The notes beneath the pieces are model-generated. The model saw only the letters and a list, made by a program, of their open reading frames with translations. It did no database searches and was not told the origin of the DNA. A stretch of DNA of 64,000 nucleotides from Truepera sp. bin119 (lineage in GTDB: Bacteria > Deinococcota > Deinococci > Deinococcales > Trueperaceae). Each line of letters begins with the position of its first letter. Position 1 is the first letter of the stretch. The translations under genes were made by a program, and so were the position numbers. Where the stretch lies: contig MPNL01000014.1 in the NCBI GenBank assembly GCA_002239005.1, positions 1 to 64,000 of the forward strand, written 5' to 3'. Positions 8,802 to 16,547 of this stretch are shown one piece after another.

Positions 8802-9385
8802 ACCTCGAATACATCCTGTGGGACGAAGTCTCTAATGATGAAGGGCATACAAGCGTCTATCAGTGAGCACTTATCACAGCGTTTATCGGCTACAGGTTCA
8901 GGTAAGGAGGATTGTTCGAACAGTTCTCGCACACCCTGGACCGTGTCAGCGACAAGTCGCCGCAGGTCGTCGTCAAAGCACACTACGCGGCGGCGTTTGC
9001 TGCGGTCGTAAAAGAGGCTGCCCTTGGGAACACTCACCTCAAACATCTCTTCTAAGCACATGGCTTGAGCGCAGAGTTGCACGTTATCGGCCTCTTTGAG
9101 CTTGCGTGCACCCGCCTTGTACTCGATAGGGTAAGGTTGTCCAGCCCTAAACTCAACCATGTCGGCACGGCCCGTTAGGCCGTGGCGCTCCGAGTAAAGG
9201 GGTAGGGAACGCTCGACACGCACCTCAGCCCGCCACTCGGTCGTTGTCTCATCGACGCGTTCGTGGACTTGGCGGCCACGCAGCGTATAGAGGTTTTCGT
9301 CGAAGGTCTGCTCGACGTGAATGAGAGCGCACTGGCGGGGGCAGTAGATGTAGTGCTGCAGGGCGCTTATGGGGATAAGATCCAC
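8798..9385 (-). CDS. cas4: CRISPR-associated exonuclease Cas4
   Basis: Cas4 trims prespacers and selects the PAM in type I-C adaptation. This 195-aa protein has the N-terminal cysteine pair YCPRQCALIHVE, the RecB-type nuclease core PIEYKAG, and the C-terminal cluster CDKCSLIDACMP; together these give four cysteines for an iron-sulfur cluster. The GTG start at 9385 directly follows the cas7c stop. It overlaps cas1 by 4 bp. Confidence 0.96.
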   Translation of the reverse strand: MDLIPISALQHYIYCPRQCALIHVEQTFDENLYTLRGRQVHERVDETTTEWRAEVRVERSLPLYSERHGLTGRADMVEFRAGQPYPIEYKAGARKLKEADNVQLCAQAMCLEEMFEVSVPKGSLFYDRSKRRRVVCFDDDLRRLVADTVQGVRELFEQSSLPEPVADKRCDKCSLIDACMPFIIRDFVPQDVFEV

Positions 9386-10234
9386 TCATCCCTCGAAGAG
9401 TTTGGTAAGGGTAACGCCGTTGGGGAGATCCTCATTGACAGTGACGGTGTAGTCGGTGAAGGCGCGGGGCGAGGTGCCATTGGAAGTTCGCTTGACCGCA
9501 ATGTTCTCGAAGAGCTTGTGGGCGTGGGCGTTCCCCTTCTTATCCTGGTGCGTGAACACGTAAAGCCCACGAACAGCCATGTCACCGCGCGCTGCTGAAC
9601 GATCAAATTCATACATGCGCTCCAGGGCTTCCCAAAGCTTCTCCAAATCTTCTTCGCTCACGCGCTTAGCAAGGTAGGGGTTATAGAATCCATGTGCGCG
9701 ATAAAGCCCATAAGGTGTGATGGCCTTGCGACCGATCTCAGTCGTACCGCCGCGTTCCTGTCGCTCCTCCGTCGTACGTGCTTGACGGGTAATAGAGAGG
9801 TTGTGTTGATAGATGGGATCGAGCGAGCGGGCAAACGTTAGTTGCACAGGTCCGCGCACTTGGCCCGCGTTGTAGTCGCCCGTTGTGAGGACTGCGCCGA
9901 ACATGCGAATGTCGTAGAACTTTTCGATCATGGCGCATTGCAGCCCTGGCGCTTCATCTCCCTTCTTCGGTTTATCGATACCCTTCTCTTTGGCAACGTT
10001 TTCCATGACAGTGTTGAGCGCGCTCTTACTCTGGATGAAGATGCTTTCGTCTAAAATTCTCTGGGCGTAGTCTCTAACTTTACGCTTCAGAGACACATCC
10101 GTGACAAGGCCTTGGCGCGTTTCGGGGTCGATGCGGGGCATGTTATCGGCGTCCGGGTCACCGTTTGGGTTACCGTCGCGAACGTCGAACAAGATTACAA
10201 AGTCGTGGCGGGTGTCGGGATTAGTGTGGGTCAT
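9386..10234 (-). CDS. cas7c: Type I-C Cascade backbone protein Cas7c (Csd2)
   Basis: The RNA-binding backbone subunit of the type I-C effector complex. The 282-aa protein has the Csd2 N-terminal signature FDVRDGNPNGDPDADNMPRI and SLKRKVRDYA. Later blocks such as ARTTEERQERGGTTEIGRKA are also typical. The ATG overlaps the cas8c stop by 4 bp and has a GGAG ribosome site. The length is normal and nothing is disrupted. Confidence 0.95.
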   Translation of the reverse strand: MTHTNPDTRHDFVILFDVRDGNPNGDPDADNMPRIDPETRQGLVTDVSLKRKVRDYAQRILDESIFIQSKSALNTVMENVAKEKGIDKPKKGDEAPGLQCAMIEKFYDIRMFGAVLTTGDYNAGQVRGPVQLTFARSLDPIYQHNLSITRQARTTEERQERGGTTEIGRKAITPYGLYRAHGFYNPYLAKRVSEEDLEKLWEALERMYEFDRSAARGDMAVRGLYVFTHQDKKGNAHAHKLFENIAVKRTSNGTSPRAFTDYTVTVNEDLPNGVTLTKLFEG

Positions 10235-10698
10235 TCTGCATCTCCTTCTTCAGCCTCGGTTGTACCAGTCGTAGCGGCGTTATTTCGGCGGAAACCCGCT
10301 CGCTGACAATAGAAACCAAGCGCGAACTCGGCTTGGTCTTTCGGACTGAGAGGACGGTAGCGCTCAGCTTCAGGAATGACCTGAAGCTTCAAACAGGTGT
10401 CCTCCATAAGTTTCTTGAGCCAGCCCGTCCCCGATTTTTGCCGTCCGATTTTAGGCAGGTATGCCGTTTCAAATAGGGTATAGAGCTGCGGCATGGTCGT
10501 GCCTGGTGAGGTGGACACGCCGCCATAAAAGCGCTCGACGAGCATTCGGTTCGTGCCACCGCCGTCACCTTCTTTAGACTTCTGCCCGTAGCGTTCCCTG
10601 TCAAGGTATTGGCTGCGTTCTTGTGCTTGCTCGATGATGGCGAACTGCCGGCCGTATAGATAAGGTGCGGACGTATTGGTTTCGTCTACCACTTGCAT
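10231..10698 (-). CDS. cas11c: Probable Cas11c from internal translation start in cas8c
   Basis: In type I-C systems the small subunit is made by internal initiation within cas8 (established for this subtype). Here an ATG at 10698, residue 489 of Cas8c, is preceded by AGGAGGT (10706-10712) with 7-nt spacing, the best ribosome site in the gene. The product would be 155 aa, beginning MQVVDETNTSAPYLYGRQFA, in frame with Cas8c and sharing its stop. The size fits a Cas11-type helical small subunit. Translation itself is inferred. Confidence 0.7.
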   Translation of the reverse strand: MQVVDETNTSAPYLYGRQFAIIEQAQERSQYLDRERYGQKSKEGDGGGTNRMLVERFYGGVSTSPGTTMPQLYTLFETAYLPKIGRQKSGTGWLKKLMEDTCLKLQVIPEAERYRPLSPKDQAEFALGFYCQRAGFRRNNAATTGTTEAEEGDAE

Positions 10699-12162
10699 AG
10701 TGGCTACCTCCTCTGTTCCGTAGGTAAGTGCAAGTTTCATGGCAGCGGCCAAGGCATGAGTTCGCCAAGGCTCTTTATGCATGCTGGGAACCCGAAACCG
10801 GGCTACCGCCGCGCTGAGCAACTGTTGAGGTGGTGGATAACCCCGGTAGGCGCAGCGCAGCAGACCGAGTTGTATCCCTGGATTGCTGGTGGTACTCTTG
10901 GCACCTATTGGGGTGAGTGCCCCCATGATGGTCCCTATTGATACTGGACTAGGTCGGAAGCCACTAGGTGTGACCACTGAGAGCGCGTCCAGATAAGCTG
11001 TCATATTGTCTTGGAGCTTCTCGAGCGGCACCTCGGTCCAGTCCCGAAGGGCGATGCGCCCTACGTTGGGCGACAGAATTGCCAGATAAAAAGAAATGTC
11101 CCGCAGGTCACGGCTCGAGTCGGAAGGTGCCCAGGGCTGCTTGAGGAAACTGCGTATACGGGGAAGATCAAGCTGGCTTGCTTTTTCGACCTCCTGCTTG
11201 CTACGATCTTTTGGGTCGGGACGGTTATTGATGAGCATGGTGAGTCTTTCCAAGATTGATTCGCTGTCTAGCTGCTCGTTTTCTACGACGATTTCACTGT
11301 CTAGGTCGACCCAATAAAGCGCGATGTGGTTTTTGAGTGAGTCGCCGCTGTTTTTGTCAAAAACCAGTGTTTGACGGTAGTTGCTGCTATTTGAAAGGTA
11401 GTTAAAAGCACGTGCGGCAGTGTCACCTGCTTCAAAGCCGAGACCGATGTGAGCCTTTTTGGCGGTGCTTGCGCTGCCGACGAAAGAGACAAAGGCATCC
11501 TGATTGAGCGAGTGTAGGGGGGCTGTGCTATTGAGCTTCACCTTCAGTGGGATTTTTGCTACTAGCGGCGCTTCTTTACCGGTGATGGCGCAAGCACCTT
11601 GTACGAGACGCCCACTTTCGTCCCTCTGTTCACAGCGTCGCTGCGCCTCTTCGCTCCAGAACCTCAGCATATCTGGAAGTTCAAAAAGGTGCTGCCCTTC
11701 GAGTGCACCCTCACTCGGGGAAAACGAGACCCAGGCTTTGTTAATAACCTTATCCCACTCGGGGTCGGTCCTCAGCCACCCCTCTCCTGACGCTTTCTTG
11801 ACCCAGCCGATAGCCTCCTTAAGGCTGGTATCGGAGGTGAAGTCGTATGCCTCATCCAGCAGCTCGAGGAACGCCCCGTGCTTTTTGCCTGCACGCTTAT
11901 CCACTTTGCCCTTCGCGTCGACCTCTACCCCCAAGGCGTAGGCGGCTTCGTCCACGAGCGCATGAGCCTGAACATCAGACGAGCGACCACTGTATGGCCT
12001 CGGCTTCTCAATCTCTACACTCTCGAGTCTCGCACTCTCAGGACCGATGTGGACGGCCCAGCGTATTGGTTCGCCGTAGTTGTAAAAGCCCACAGGTGGG
12101 AAGGTGTCCGAGGTGTTGCGCAGCTGTCGGCCAAGGTCGTAAAGAGCCCTAAGCATGCCCAT
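10231..12162 (-). CDS. cas8c: Type I-C large subunit Cas8c (Csd1)
   Basis: The large subunit of type I-C Cascade, which recognises the PAM and contacts target DNA. The 643-aa length is usual for Csd1. Typical blocks include CAITGKEAPLVAKIPLKVK, the central SFVGSASTAKKAHIGLGFEA and FNYLSNSSNYRQTLVFDKN. It overlaps cas5c by 14 bp at its start and cas7c by 4 bp at its end. A strong internal ribosome site and ATG at 10698 allow separate translation of the C-terminal domain as Cas11c. Confidence 0.95.
   Translation of the reverse strand: MGMLRALYDLGRQLRNTSDTFPPVGFYNYGEPIRWAVHIGPESARLESVEIEKPRPYSGRSSDVQAHALVDEAAYALGVEVDAKGKVDKRAGKKHGAFLELLDEAYDFTSDTSLKEAIGWVKKASGEGWLRTDPEWDKVINKAWVSFSPSEGALEGQHLFELPDMLRFWSEEAQRRCEQRDESGRLVQGACAITGKEAPLVAKIPLKVKLNSTAPLHSLNQDAFVSFVGSASTAKKAHIGLGFEAGDTAARAFNYLSNSSNYRQTLVFDKNSGDSLKNHIALYWVDLDSEIVVENEQLDSESILERLTMLINNRPDPKDRSKQEVEKASQLDLPRIRSFLKQPWAPSDSSRDLRDISFYLAILSPNVGRIALRDWTEVPLEKLQDNMTAYLDALSVVTPSGFRPSPVSIGTIMGALTPIGAKSTTSNPGIQLGLLRCAYRGYPPPQQLLSAAVARFRVPSMHKEPWRTHALAAAMKLALTYGTEEVATMQVVDETNTSAPYLYGRQFAIIEQAQERSQYLDRERYGQKSKEGDGGGTNRMLVERFYGGVSTSPGTTMPQLYTLFETAYLPKIGRQKSGTGWLKKLMEDTCLKLQVIPEAERYRPLSPKDQAEFALGFYCQRAGFRRNNAATTGTTEAEEGDAE
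10706..10712 (-). promoter_or_regulatory. Internal Shine-Dalgarno for cas11c
   Basis: A full AGGAGGT lies inside the cas8c coding sequence, 7 nt before the in-frame ATG at 10698. Such a perfect site inside a gene is unlikely to be neutral and marks the Cas11c start. Confidence 0.7.
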
Positions 12163-12850
12163 GCTCTAACCTCGCTAGCTCCTCGTACTTCTCTTGTGGC
12201 ACCTTCATCACACCCTCTTTTACCTCCGCATCGAAGTAAAGGGCCTGTGCATAGCCTTTCACCTCTATCCCCCTTCCCGCTTCGTGTATGGCGAAAGCCA
12301 TTTCAGGGCGTTTCGTATCCTTGACAAAGGCAAGATCGAAAAGCATAGTTCCCACCTTCAGGTTGAAATTGGCAGCGGGTAGGTCATCGTTACCCGGAGG
12401 GGCAAAATGGGCTGCGAACTCTCGCGTACCGAGATAGGGCCGAGAAAAGCACTGACCACGATCAAGCCGTCGCTCAAACTGGGACGTATATTTTGGGATG
12501 GGATCTTTTGTGTGCGGTTGCAAGGCAATGGCAGCCTTGAGGCGATATCGCACATTTTTCAAGATCAGGCTGGTGCGTTGCTGGCGTTTGTCTTCAATAA
12601 AGATGGGGTTTTTCCCCTGTCGGTCACTTAGCTCGTTACGTAAGAGACTCATCTGGGTGCCTGGTTCAACGACCACGATCTCCTGAATGCGGTAGCGGAA
12701 CTCTGGCTTCCAGAAGATAGCCTCGAGCACACCTCTGGCCGCGCTCGGTGTGATGATGGGGTAGCTTACACGCTCAACTTTGAACTCTGGTCGGGAGAAG
12801 AGGGCAAAATCGCCCCAGACGGTTACGTCGATATCAGCGTCTGCCACCAT
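12149..12850 (-). CDS. cas5c: Type I-C pre-crRNA endonuclease Cas5c (Cas5d)
   Basis: In type I-C, Cas5 replaces Cas6: it cuts the repeat and stays on the 5' handle. The 233-aa protein starts MVADADIDVTVWGDFALFSR and continues PEFKVERVSYPIITPSAARG, the RAMP-type first strand and GVLEAIFW helix. The later LGTREFAAHFAP block is typical. The ATG at 12850 follows the cas3 stop without a gap, and the gene overlaps cas8c by 14 bp. Confidence 0.95.
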   Translation of the reverse strand: MVADADIDVTVWGDFALFSRPEFKVERVSYPIITPSAARGVLEAIFWKPEFRYRIQEIVVVEPGTQMSLLRNELSDRQGKNPIFIEDKRQQRTSLILKNVRYRLKAAIALQPHTKDPIPKYTSQFERRLDRGQCFSRPYLGTREFAAHFAPPGNDDLPAANFNLKVGTMLFDLAFVKDTKRPEMAFAIHEAGRGIEVKGYAQALYFDAEVKEGVMKVPQEKYEELARLEHGHA

Positions 12851-15085
12851 TCACCTCACTAGATAGTCGTCCTTGTAAACGAGGAGGTCACTTGGGTCAC
12901 GTACGAGTGCGTCGAAACCTTTAAGCTCCGAATCGTATCCTGTTCCTGCACCGTCCCATGCGAATAGTTCGAGCTCCTTGTCGCGCCGTACCACGCGCTT
13001 GAGTAGGCCATCACGATCGAGTCGCCCAACGTCATATCGATAAAGATTGACAACGTAAGCTTGCAGGGTTTGCCAAGTGTGGCGGCTAGGTTTATCCAGG
13101 TAACCCTCCAAATGTATTTCCCAGTCGCCGTACTGAACGACCACTGGTGAGGTGTCGTCCTCGATAAGCTTGTAGCGACTGTCTACCTCAGGGAAATCCC
13201 GACTTCTGCGGTGCTCTTGTACTTCGTTTGCGTCTAACTTTGCACCGGCATCTCCATAAAGGGAGGCGAAATAGGCACGGCAAAGCTCAGGATCATCGAA
13301 CAAGGTGTCGGCGTGTTCGCGCAGGAGAAACCGGGTCTTCTTGGTGCCCATCGCATAAAATCCTTGGGGTTCCCGGCTCTCGACGGTCTCAAATACAATG
13401 ACTTGTCCTCTATAGGGCAGTTCGCCCTCCCGATTACAGCGACCTGCCGCCTGAATGATGCGGTCAAGTGGCCCTATCGCTCGGTAAACTCGAGGGAAGT
13501 CGAAGTCCACGCCTGCCTCTACAACTTGTGTACTAACAAGGCGAACAGGGTTCCCATTCTTGAGGCAGTCTCTAACTTCTGCCAAAACCTTGTTCTGATG
13601 CTTGGGACAAAGGAGTGTCGAGAGAGACTTGAGGTGGGGGACATTTTGTTTCTTTAGTTCGTCAAGCAAGATCAGAACATCTCTTCTTGTGTTCAGGACA
13701 ACTAAAACTTGCTCATTCTCCTCCTGGGCGAGTTCTCTTGCCAACTTCTCCCATGTGAGTGGGCTCGGCCTGAGAGTGTAGTCCACCCGTTTTAGGACAT
13801 CGAAATGTTCTGGGTAGTTAGGGACGATTTCCGTGATGTCGAGGGCATCGAAGTGTTTCTTTAACTGAGGAGCCCCCTCGTACTCTGGCTGAGTCGCAGT
13901 ACAAAACACCACGCTTACACCGTAGTTCTCGACCAACTCCCTGAGCACGTCTAGGGTGGGCTCGAGGATGTGAGCCGGGAGGGTCTGTGCCTCGTCGAGG
14001 ATGATGACCGAGCGATTGAGGTTGTGTAGCTTTCGAGCTTTGCCAGGCCTTCGAGTGAAAAGGCTCTCGAAGAGTTGCACATTTGTAGTGATAATCAGAG
14101 ATTCACTCCAATTCGGAATACTGTAGCGTACCTCTCCCTCGGTAGCCTCGACCTGACTATGGTGCTCGAGAATAACTTGGCCTAAGGGCTCAAATATCTC
14201 TCTGTAGTCATTTGCCGTCTGCTTGATAATGTTTGTGTAGGGGATGGCAAACACGATGCGATCAAGAGGTGTTCGTTGAGAAAGTGCGTGCTTAAGCGCG
14301 AAAGCTAAGGCGGCTCGCGTCTTGCCAGCGCCGGTCGGCGCCGTCAGGCGATAAAATCCAGGCGGGTTGGTCGCGACCTGGCAACAAGCTCGGTACACTT
14401 CTTGCCTTACTTGATTGACTCTGTTCTGCGCTGCGGAGGAGTCGAGTTCCTCAATAAGACCCTTCTGATTTTGCTTGAAGGTTCTCCAGAGCACTTTCAA
14501 ATCTGGATAGGTCGGAGGAATTAAGTCAGGTTGGCAATGTTGTTCGGTATCAGAATAGTCGGCATCGACCAGTGCGCTCAGGAGCATGCGCGTACGGAGT
14601 TCGCTCCCCAACATCGCTCGTTTGGTTAGCGCAAACTCGGGTGGCCCGAGCATTTCCAGATACTTGCTTAGTTCACGTATGACCTCCCATGTTTCCTCTT
14701 TCTGCGAAAGTCGTTCAATGTCGTCTTTGAGGATGCCGACAGCCTTTAGGCCTGCGTGGTGCCCAGCAATCACGGGTGCAAGTTCAATCCAGGAATCTTT
14801 GTCTAGCAGTAAATAAGCCATGAGTGCGCCCCAGATGGCATGCGGCTGACCTGAATGGTACTTCCCTTCGTACTGAGCCTCCAAGTACCTCTGAAATTCG
14901 GGGTGAAGTTTCCCAATATCGTGTAGAAGACCGGCCAAGCGGCCAGCAGTGCCCTCCCCAAACTTTCTAGTAAAAGCTTCTGCCTGAGCGGCAACGCCCT
15001 TCAGATGGTCGTCAAGGTAATGCCAGCGCTGCTTTAGGTCACCTTGCTTCGGTGTGTGAGCAGCAGGCCGTGTGGGTCGTTTCAA
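12851..15085 (-). CDS. cas3: CRISPR-associated helicase-nuclease Cas3 (type I-C)
   Basis: The effector nuclease-helicase that degrades target DNA after Cascade recognition. At 744 aa it has an N-terminal HD domain (LLHDIGKLHPEFQRYL near residues 53-68; GHHAGLK further on). The SF2 helicase follows with Walker A in APTGAGKTRAALAFALK, Walker B in IILDEAQTLPAHILEP, motif III in VVFCTATQPE and motif VI in IIQAAGRCNREGEL. The start is TTG at 15085 with AGAGGA about 7 nt upstream. It is the first gene of the cas operon, 92 bp after the upstream membrane-protein gene. Confidence 0.95.
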   Translation of the reverse strand: MKRPTRPAAHTPKQGDLKQRWHYLDDHLKGVAAQAEAFTRKFGEGTAGRLAGLLHDIGKLHPEFQRYLEAQYEGKYHSGQPHAIWGALMAYLLLDKDSWIELAPVIAGHHAGLKAVGILKDDIERLSQKEETWEVIRELSKYLEMLGPPEFALTKRAMLGSELRTRMLLSALVDADYSDTEQHCQPDLIPPTYPDLKVLWRTFKQNQKGLIEELDSSAAQNRVNQVRQEVYRACCQVATNPPGFYRLTAPTGAGKTRAALAFALKHALSQRTPLDRIVFAIPYTNIIKQTANDYREIFEPLGQVILEHHSQVEATEGEVRYSIPNWSESLIITTNVQLFESLFTRRPGKARKLHNLNRSVIILDEAQTLPAHILEPTLDVLRELVENYGVSVVFCTATQPEYEGAPQLKKHFDALDITEIVPNYPEHFDVLKRVDYTLRPSPLTWEKLARELAQEENEQVLVVLNTRRDVLILLDELKKQNVPHLKSLSTLLCPKHQNKVLAEVRDCLKNGNPVRLVSTQVVEAGVDFDFPRVYRAIGPLDRIIQAAGRCNREGELPYRGQVIVFETVESREPQGFYAMGTKKTRFLLREHADTLFDDPELCRAYFASLYGDAGAKLDANEVQEHRRSRDFPEVDSRYKLIEDDTSPVVVQYGDWEIHLEGYLDKPSRHTWQTLQAYVVNLYRYDVGRLDRDGLLKRVVRRDKELELFAWDGAGTGYDSELKGFDALVRDPSDLLVYKDDYLVR

Positions 15086-15153
15086 CGTTTATCCTCTCGT
15101 TAGTTCTAGGGCTTGCAGCGTCGTCCCTGGTTGTCCCACTACCCCGGAGGTGC

Positions 15154-15175
15154 GCGCCCCACCGGGCCGGGGCGC
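15154..15175 (-). terminator. GC-rich stem-loop between membrane-protein gene and cas3
   Basis: A perfect 7-bp stem (15154-15160 with 15169-15175, GCGCCCC/GGGGCGC) starts 3 nt after the membrane-protein stop codon. There is no T-tract, so it may terminate poorly or act as an RNA-stability element that lowers read-through into cas3. Confidence 0.35.
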
Positions 15176-15177
15176 TG

Positions 15178-15600
15178 TTACCCTTTTCCGCCAGACCCAC
15201 CGCTCCCGAAGTAGAATCCCATGATCGTTCCCGCAATGCCGCCCAGCGCTGCCACGATTTCCGTGAAATTCTCTTGCGATGTGGCTTCGCCAAAGACAAG
15301 GAAGACTACGAACGATCCTACGACAGTAAGCGCCAACATGGATCTGACGGAACCTTGAGGAAGTGCCAAACCCTTCAGCGGAAGGTCTTTGCCAGAGTCT
15401 TTGCCAACTTTGTAGATCGCATAGACCGGGAGCGCGATAAGCGTTATGAGCAGCAAAACTGCTTCCGCTACAATGAGCGGGTAATTGATATTCATTTCCG
15501 ATGAGGTGGAGCCGTCCACATCTTGGGCGTTCACTAGGCTCCCAGCGGCCACGTAGAGCGCGAGCACGCTCACAATCACCAACATGTATCTCAATCCCAC
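15178..15600 (-). CDS. Small polytopic membrane protein upstream of cas3, function unknown
   Basis: A 140-aa protein with a signal-peptide-like start (MGLRYMLVIVSVLALYVAAG, then VNAQ), two further hydrophobic helices (about 38-62 and 83-103) and a last one (about 112-131). It ends GFYFGSGGSGGKG. The pair LPQGSVRSMLAL ... TIMGFYFGS recalls a two-helix module seen in assorted bacterial membrane proteins; I cannot name it. GTG at 15600 has AAGGAG 8 nt upstream, and a consensus-like promoter lies at 15653-15682. It is codirectional with the cas operon, but a hairpin separates them, so a CRISPR link is only positional. Confidence 0.65.
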   Translation of the reverse strand: MGLRYMLVIVSVLALYVAAGSLVNAQDVDGSTSSEMNINYPLIVAEAVLLLITLIALPVYAIYKVGKDSGKDLPLKGLALPQGSVRSMLALTVVGSFVVFLVFGEATSQENFTEIVAALGGIAGTIMGFYFGSGGSGGKG

Positions 15601-15652
15601 AACCTTTTCTCCTTCTCAGGTCTTGTACCCATAAGGAATCTCTACTGCTTAT

Positions 15653-15682
15653 GCTATATGGGGACCCCTAGTAGGTTGTCAA
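15653..15682 (-). promoter_or_regulatory. Sigma-70-type promoter for the membrane protein, possibly also the cas operon
   Basis: On the minus strand a perfect -35 TTGACA (15677-15682) is followed after 18 bp by TATAGC (15653-15658). The start site would be near 15645, giving a 5' leader of about 45 nt with AAGGAG. It is one of the best -35 boxes in the window and the nearest strong promoter upstream of cas3. Confidence 0.6.
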
Positions 15683-15702
15683 GCCCTACCCTCAAGACCC
15701 TC

Positions 15703-15838
15703 CATGTTGCCCGGCCCTTTATCTTCCCCAACCTTCCGGCAGGGGATGTTTCTTGAGATCCCTTCAATCATGGTGCGGGCTCGTCAACTTCCTGGAACAG
15801 GTTGATCCGATCGCCAGCCAGAGCGGGGAAGCTGAGAT
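15703..15838 (-). pseudogene. Diverged second copy of the ruvB 3' end
   Basis: On the minus strand this segment reads LSFPALAGDRINLFQEVDEP then AP and TGA (15768-15770), matching the true RuvB end LGFPVPVDSQVGLFKGVDEP-AP-stop. The DNA after the stop (down to 15703) also matches the sequence after the real ruvB stop (16426-16477), apart from a 15-bp insertion. The N-terminal nine tenths of the gene is absent. It is a remnant of another ruvB allele and overlaps the tail of the PIN frame. Confidence 0.75.
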
Positions 15839-16003
15839 CAGATTTCGCGCACTCCCACGATGCTCATCGAAGGTCTCATCGGAGAACAACAACACCCCGT
15901 TCTCTGACCACACTGCACCGACAACGGCACGCGGCGGTCCTTCCGGTCGAAGGGCAGCGCTGATTAGGACGTTTGTGTCGAGGACGACACGTTCAGCTTT
16001 CAT
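15764..16003 (-). pseudogene. PIN-domain toxin, truncated
   Basis: The start MKAERVVLDTNVLISAALRP and FSDETFDEHRG match the first third of PIN-family toxins (first acidic residue in LDTNV). Homology stops near residue 55, where the frame runs into the ruvB-tail remnant in another reading frame, giving a meaningless end at 79 aa. Full PIN toxins have about 130-145 aa and need C-terminal acidic residues, so this copy should be inactive. Its start overlaps the antitoxin stop by 11 bp. Confidence 0.7.
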
Positions 16004-16244
16004 CCACCAGCAGCGCCTCGAGTCCGGCCTCCGTCAAGCCGTTCTCGGATGCTTCCTTGCCCAAAGTGTCCATCGTCGCCATTAGACGCTCCCAGGCGGC
16101 ACCACGAAGTTGCTCATATTGTTGCATCGACATCATCACGCCAACCACCTGGCCCTTCTTGGTCACACGTACGGGCGCACTCTGCGCGGCATCGAGCAGG
16201 AGGCTGAAGCAGTTCCTGGCGTCTCTGGCGGTGATCTCTTTCAT
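15993..16244 (-). CDS. Phd/YefM-family antitoxin
   Basis: An 83-aa antitoxin with the Phd/YefM pattern: MKEITARDARNCFSLLLDAA, then PVRVTKKGQVVGVMMSMQQY. The N-terminal half should bind DNA as a dimer and autoregulate; the C-terminal half should clamp the toxin. A TACAAT -10-like box (16254-16259) lies 9 nt before the ATG, so the message may be nearly leaderless. The adjacent PIN toxin is truncated. Confidence 0.8.
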   Translation of the reverse strand: MKEITARDARNCFSLLLDAAQSAPVRVTKKGQVVGVMMSMQQYEQLRGAAWERLMATMDTLGKEASENGLTEAGLEALLVDES

Positions 16245-16425
16245 TGAGAGCTTATTGTAGCCAAGGCAACTTCATCCCACAATTGGAGACATCACCGAAT
16301 TTGTCTGTTCGGCAGCGGGGACCACAGCACGCAGGATCCGAAACCATGTTCAGAACTGTCTCGTCGAAATTCCCCTGCGAGGGCATCTGCTCGCACATCG
16401 CAACTACAGTTCAAGGCACTCCCCT

Positions 16426-16547
16426 CATGCTGCCCGGCCCTCCAGCTTCAGGGGATATTGCTTAAGACCCCCTTCGATCATGGTGCGGGCTCATCAACCC
16501 CCTTGAACAGGCCGACCTGACTGTCGACCGGAACCGGGAAACCGAGG
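16426..16547. repeat. Right copy of the duplicated ruvB-end segment
   Basis: This segment, the last codons of ruvB plus about 50 bp downstream, is the partner of 15703-15838 in the same orientation. Both contain the blocks TGCCCGGCCCT and ATCATGGTGCGGGCTC. The two copies flank the Phd/PIN module like direct repeats. Confidence 0.7.

Noticed and set aside
15764-15835. The 24-residue end of the PIN frame as a novel domain
   Set aside because: It is the ruvB-tail remnant read in the wrong frame.
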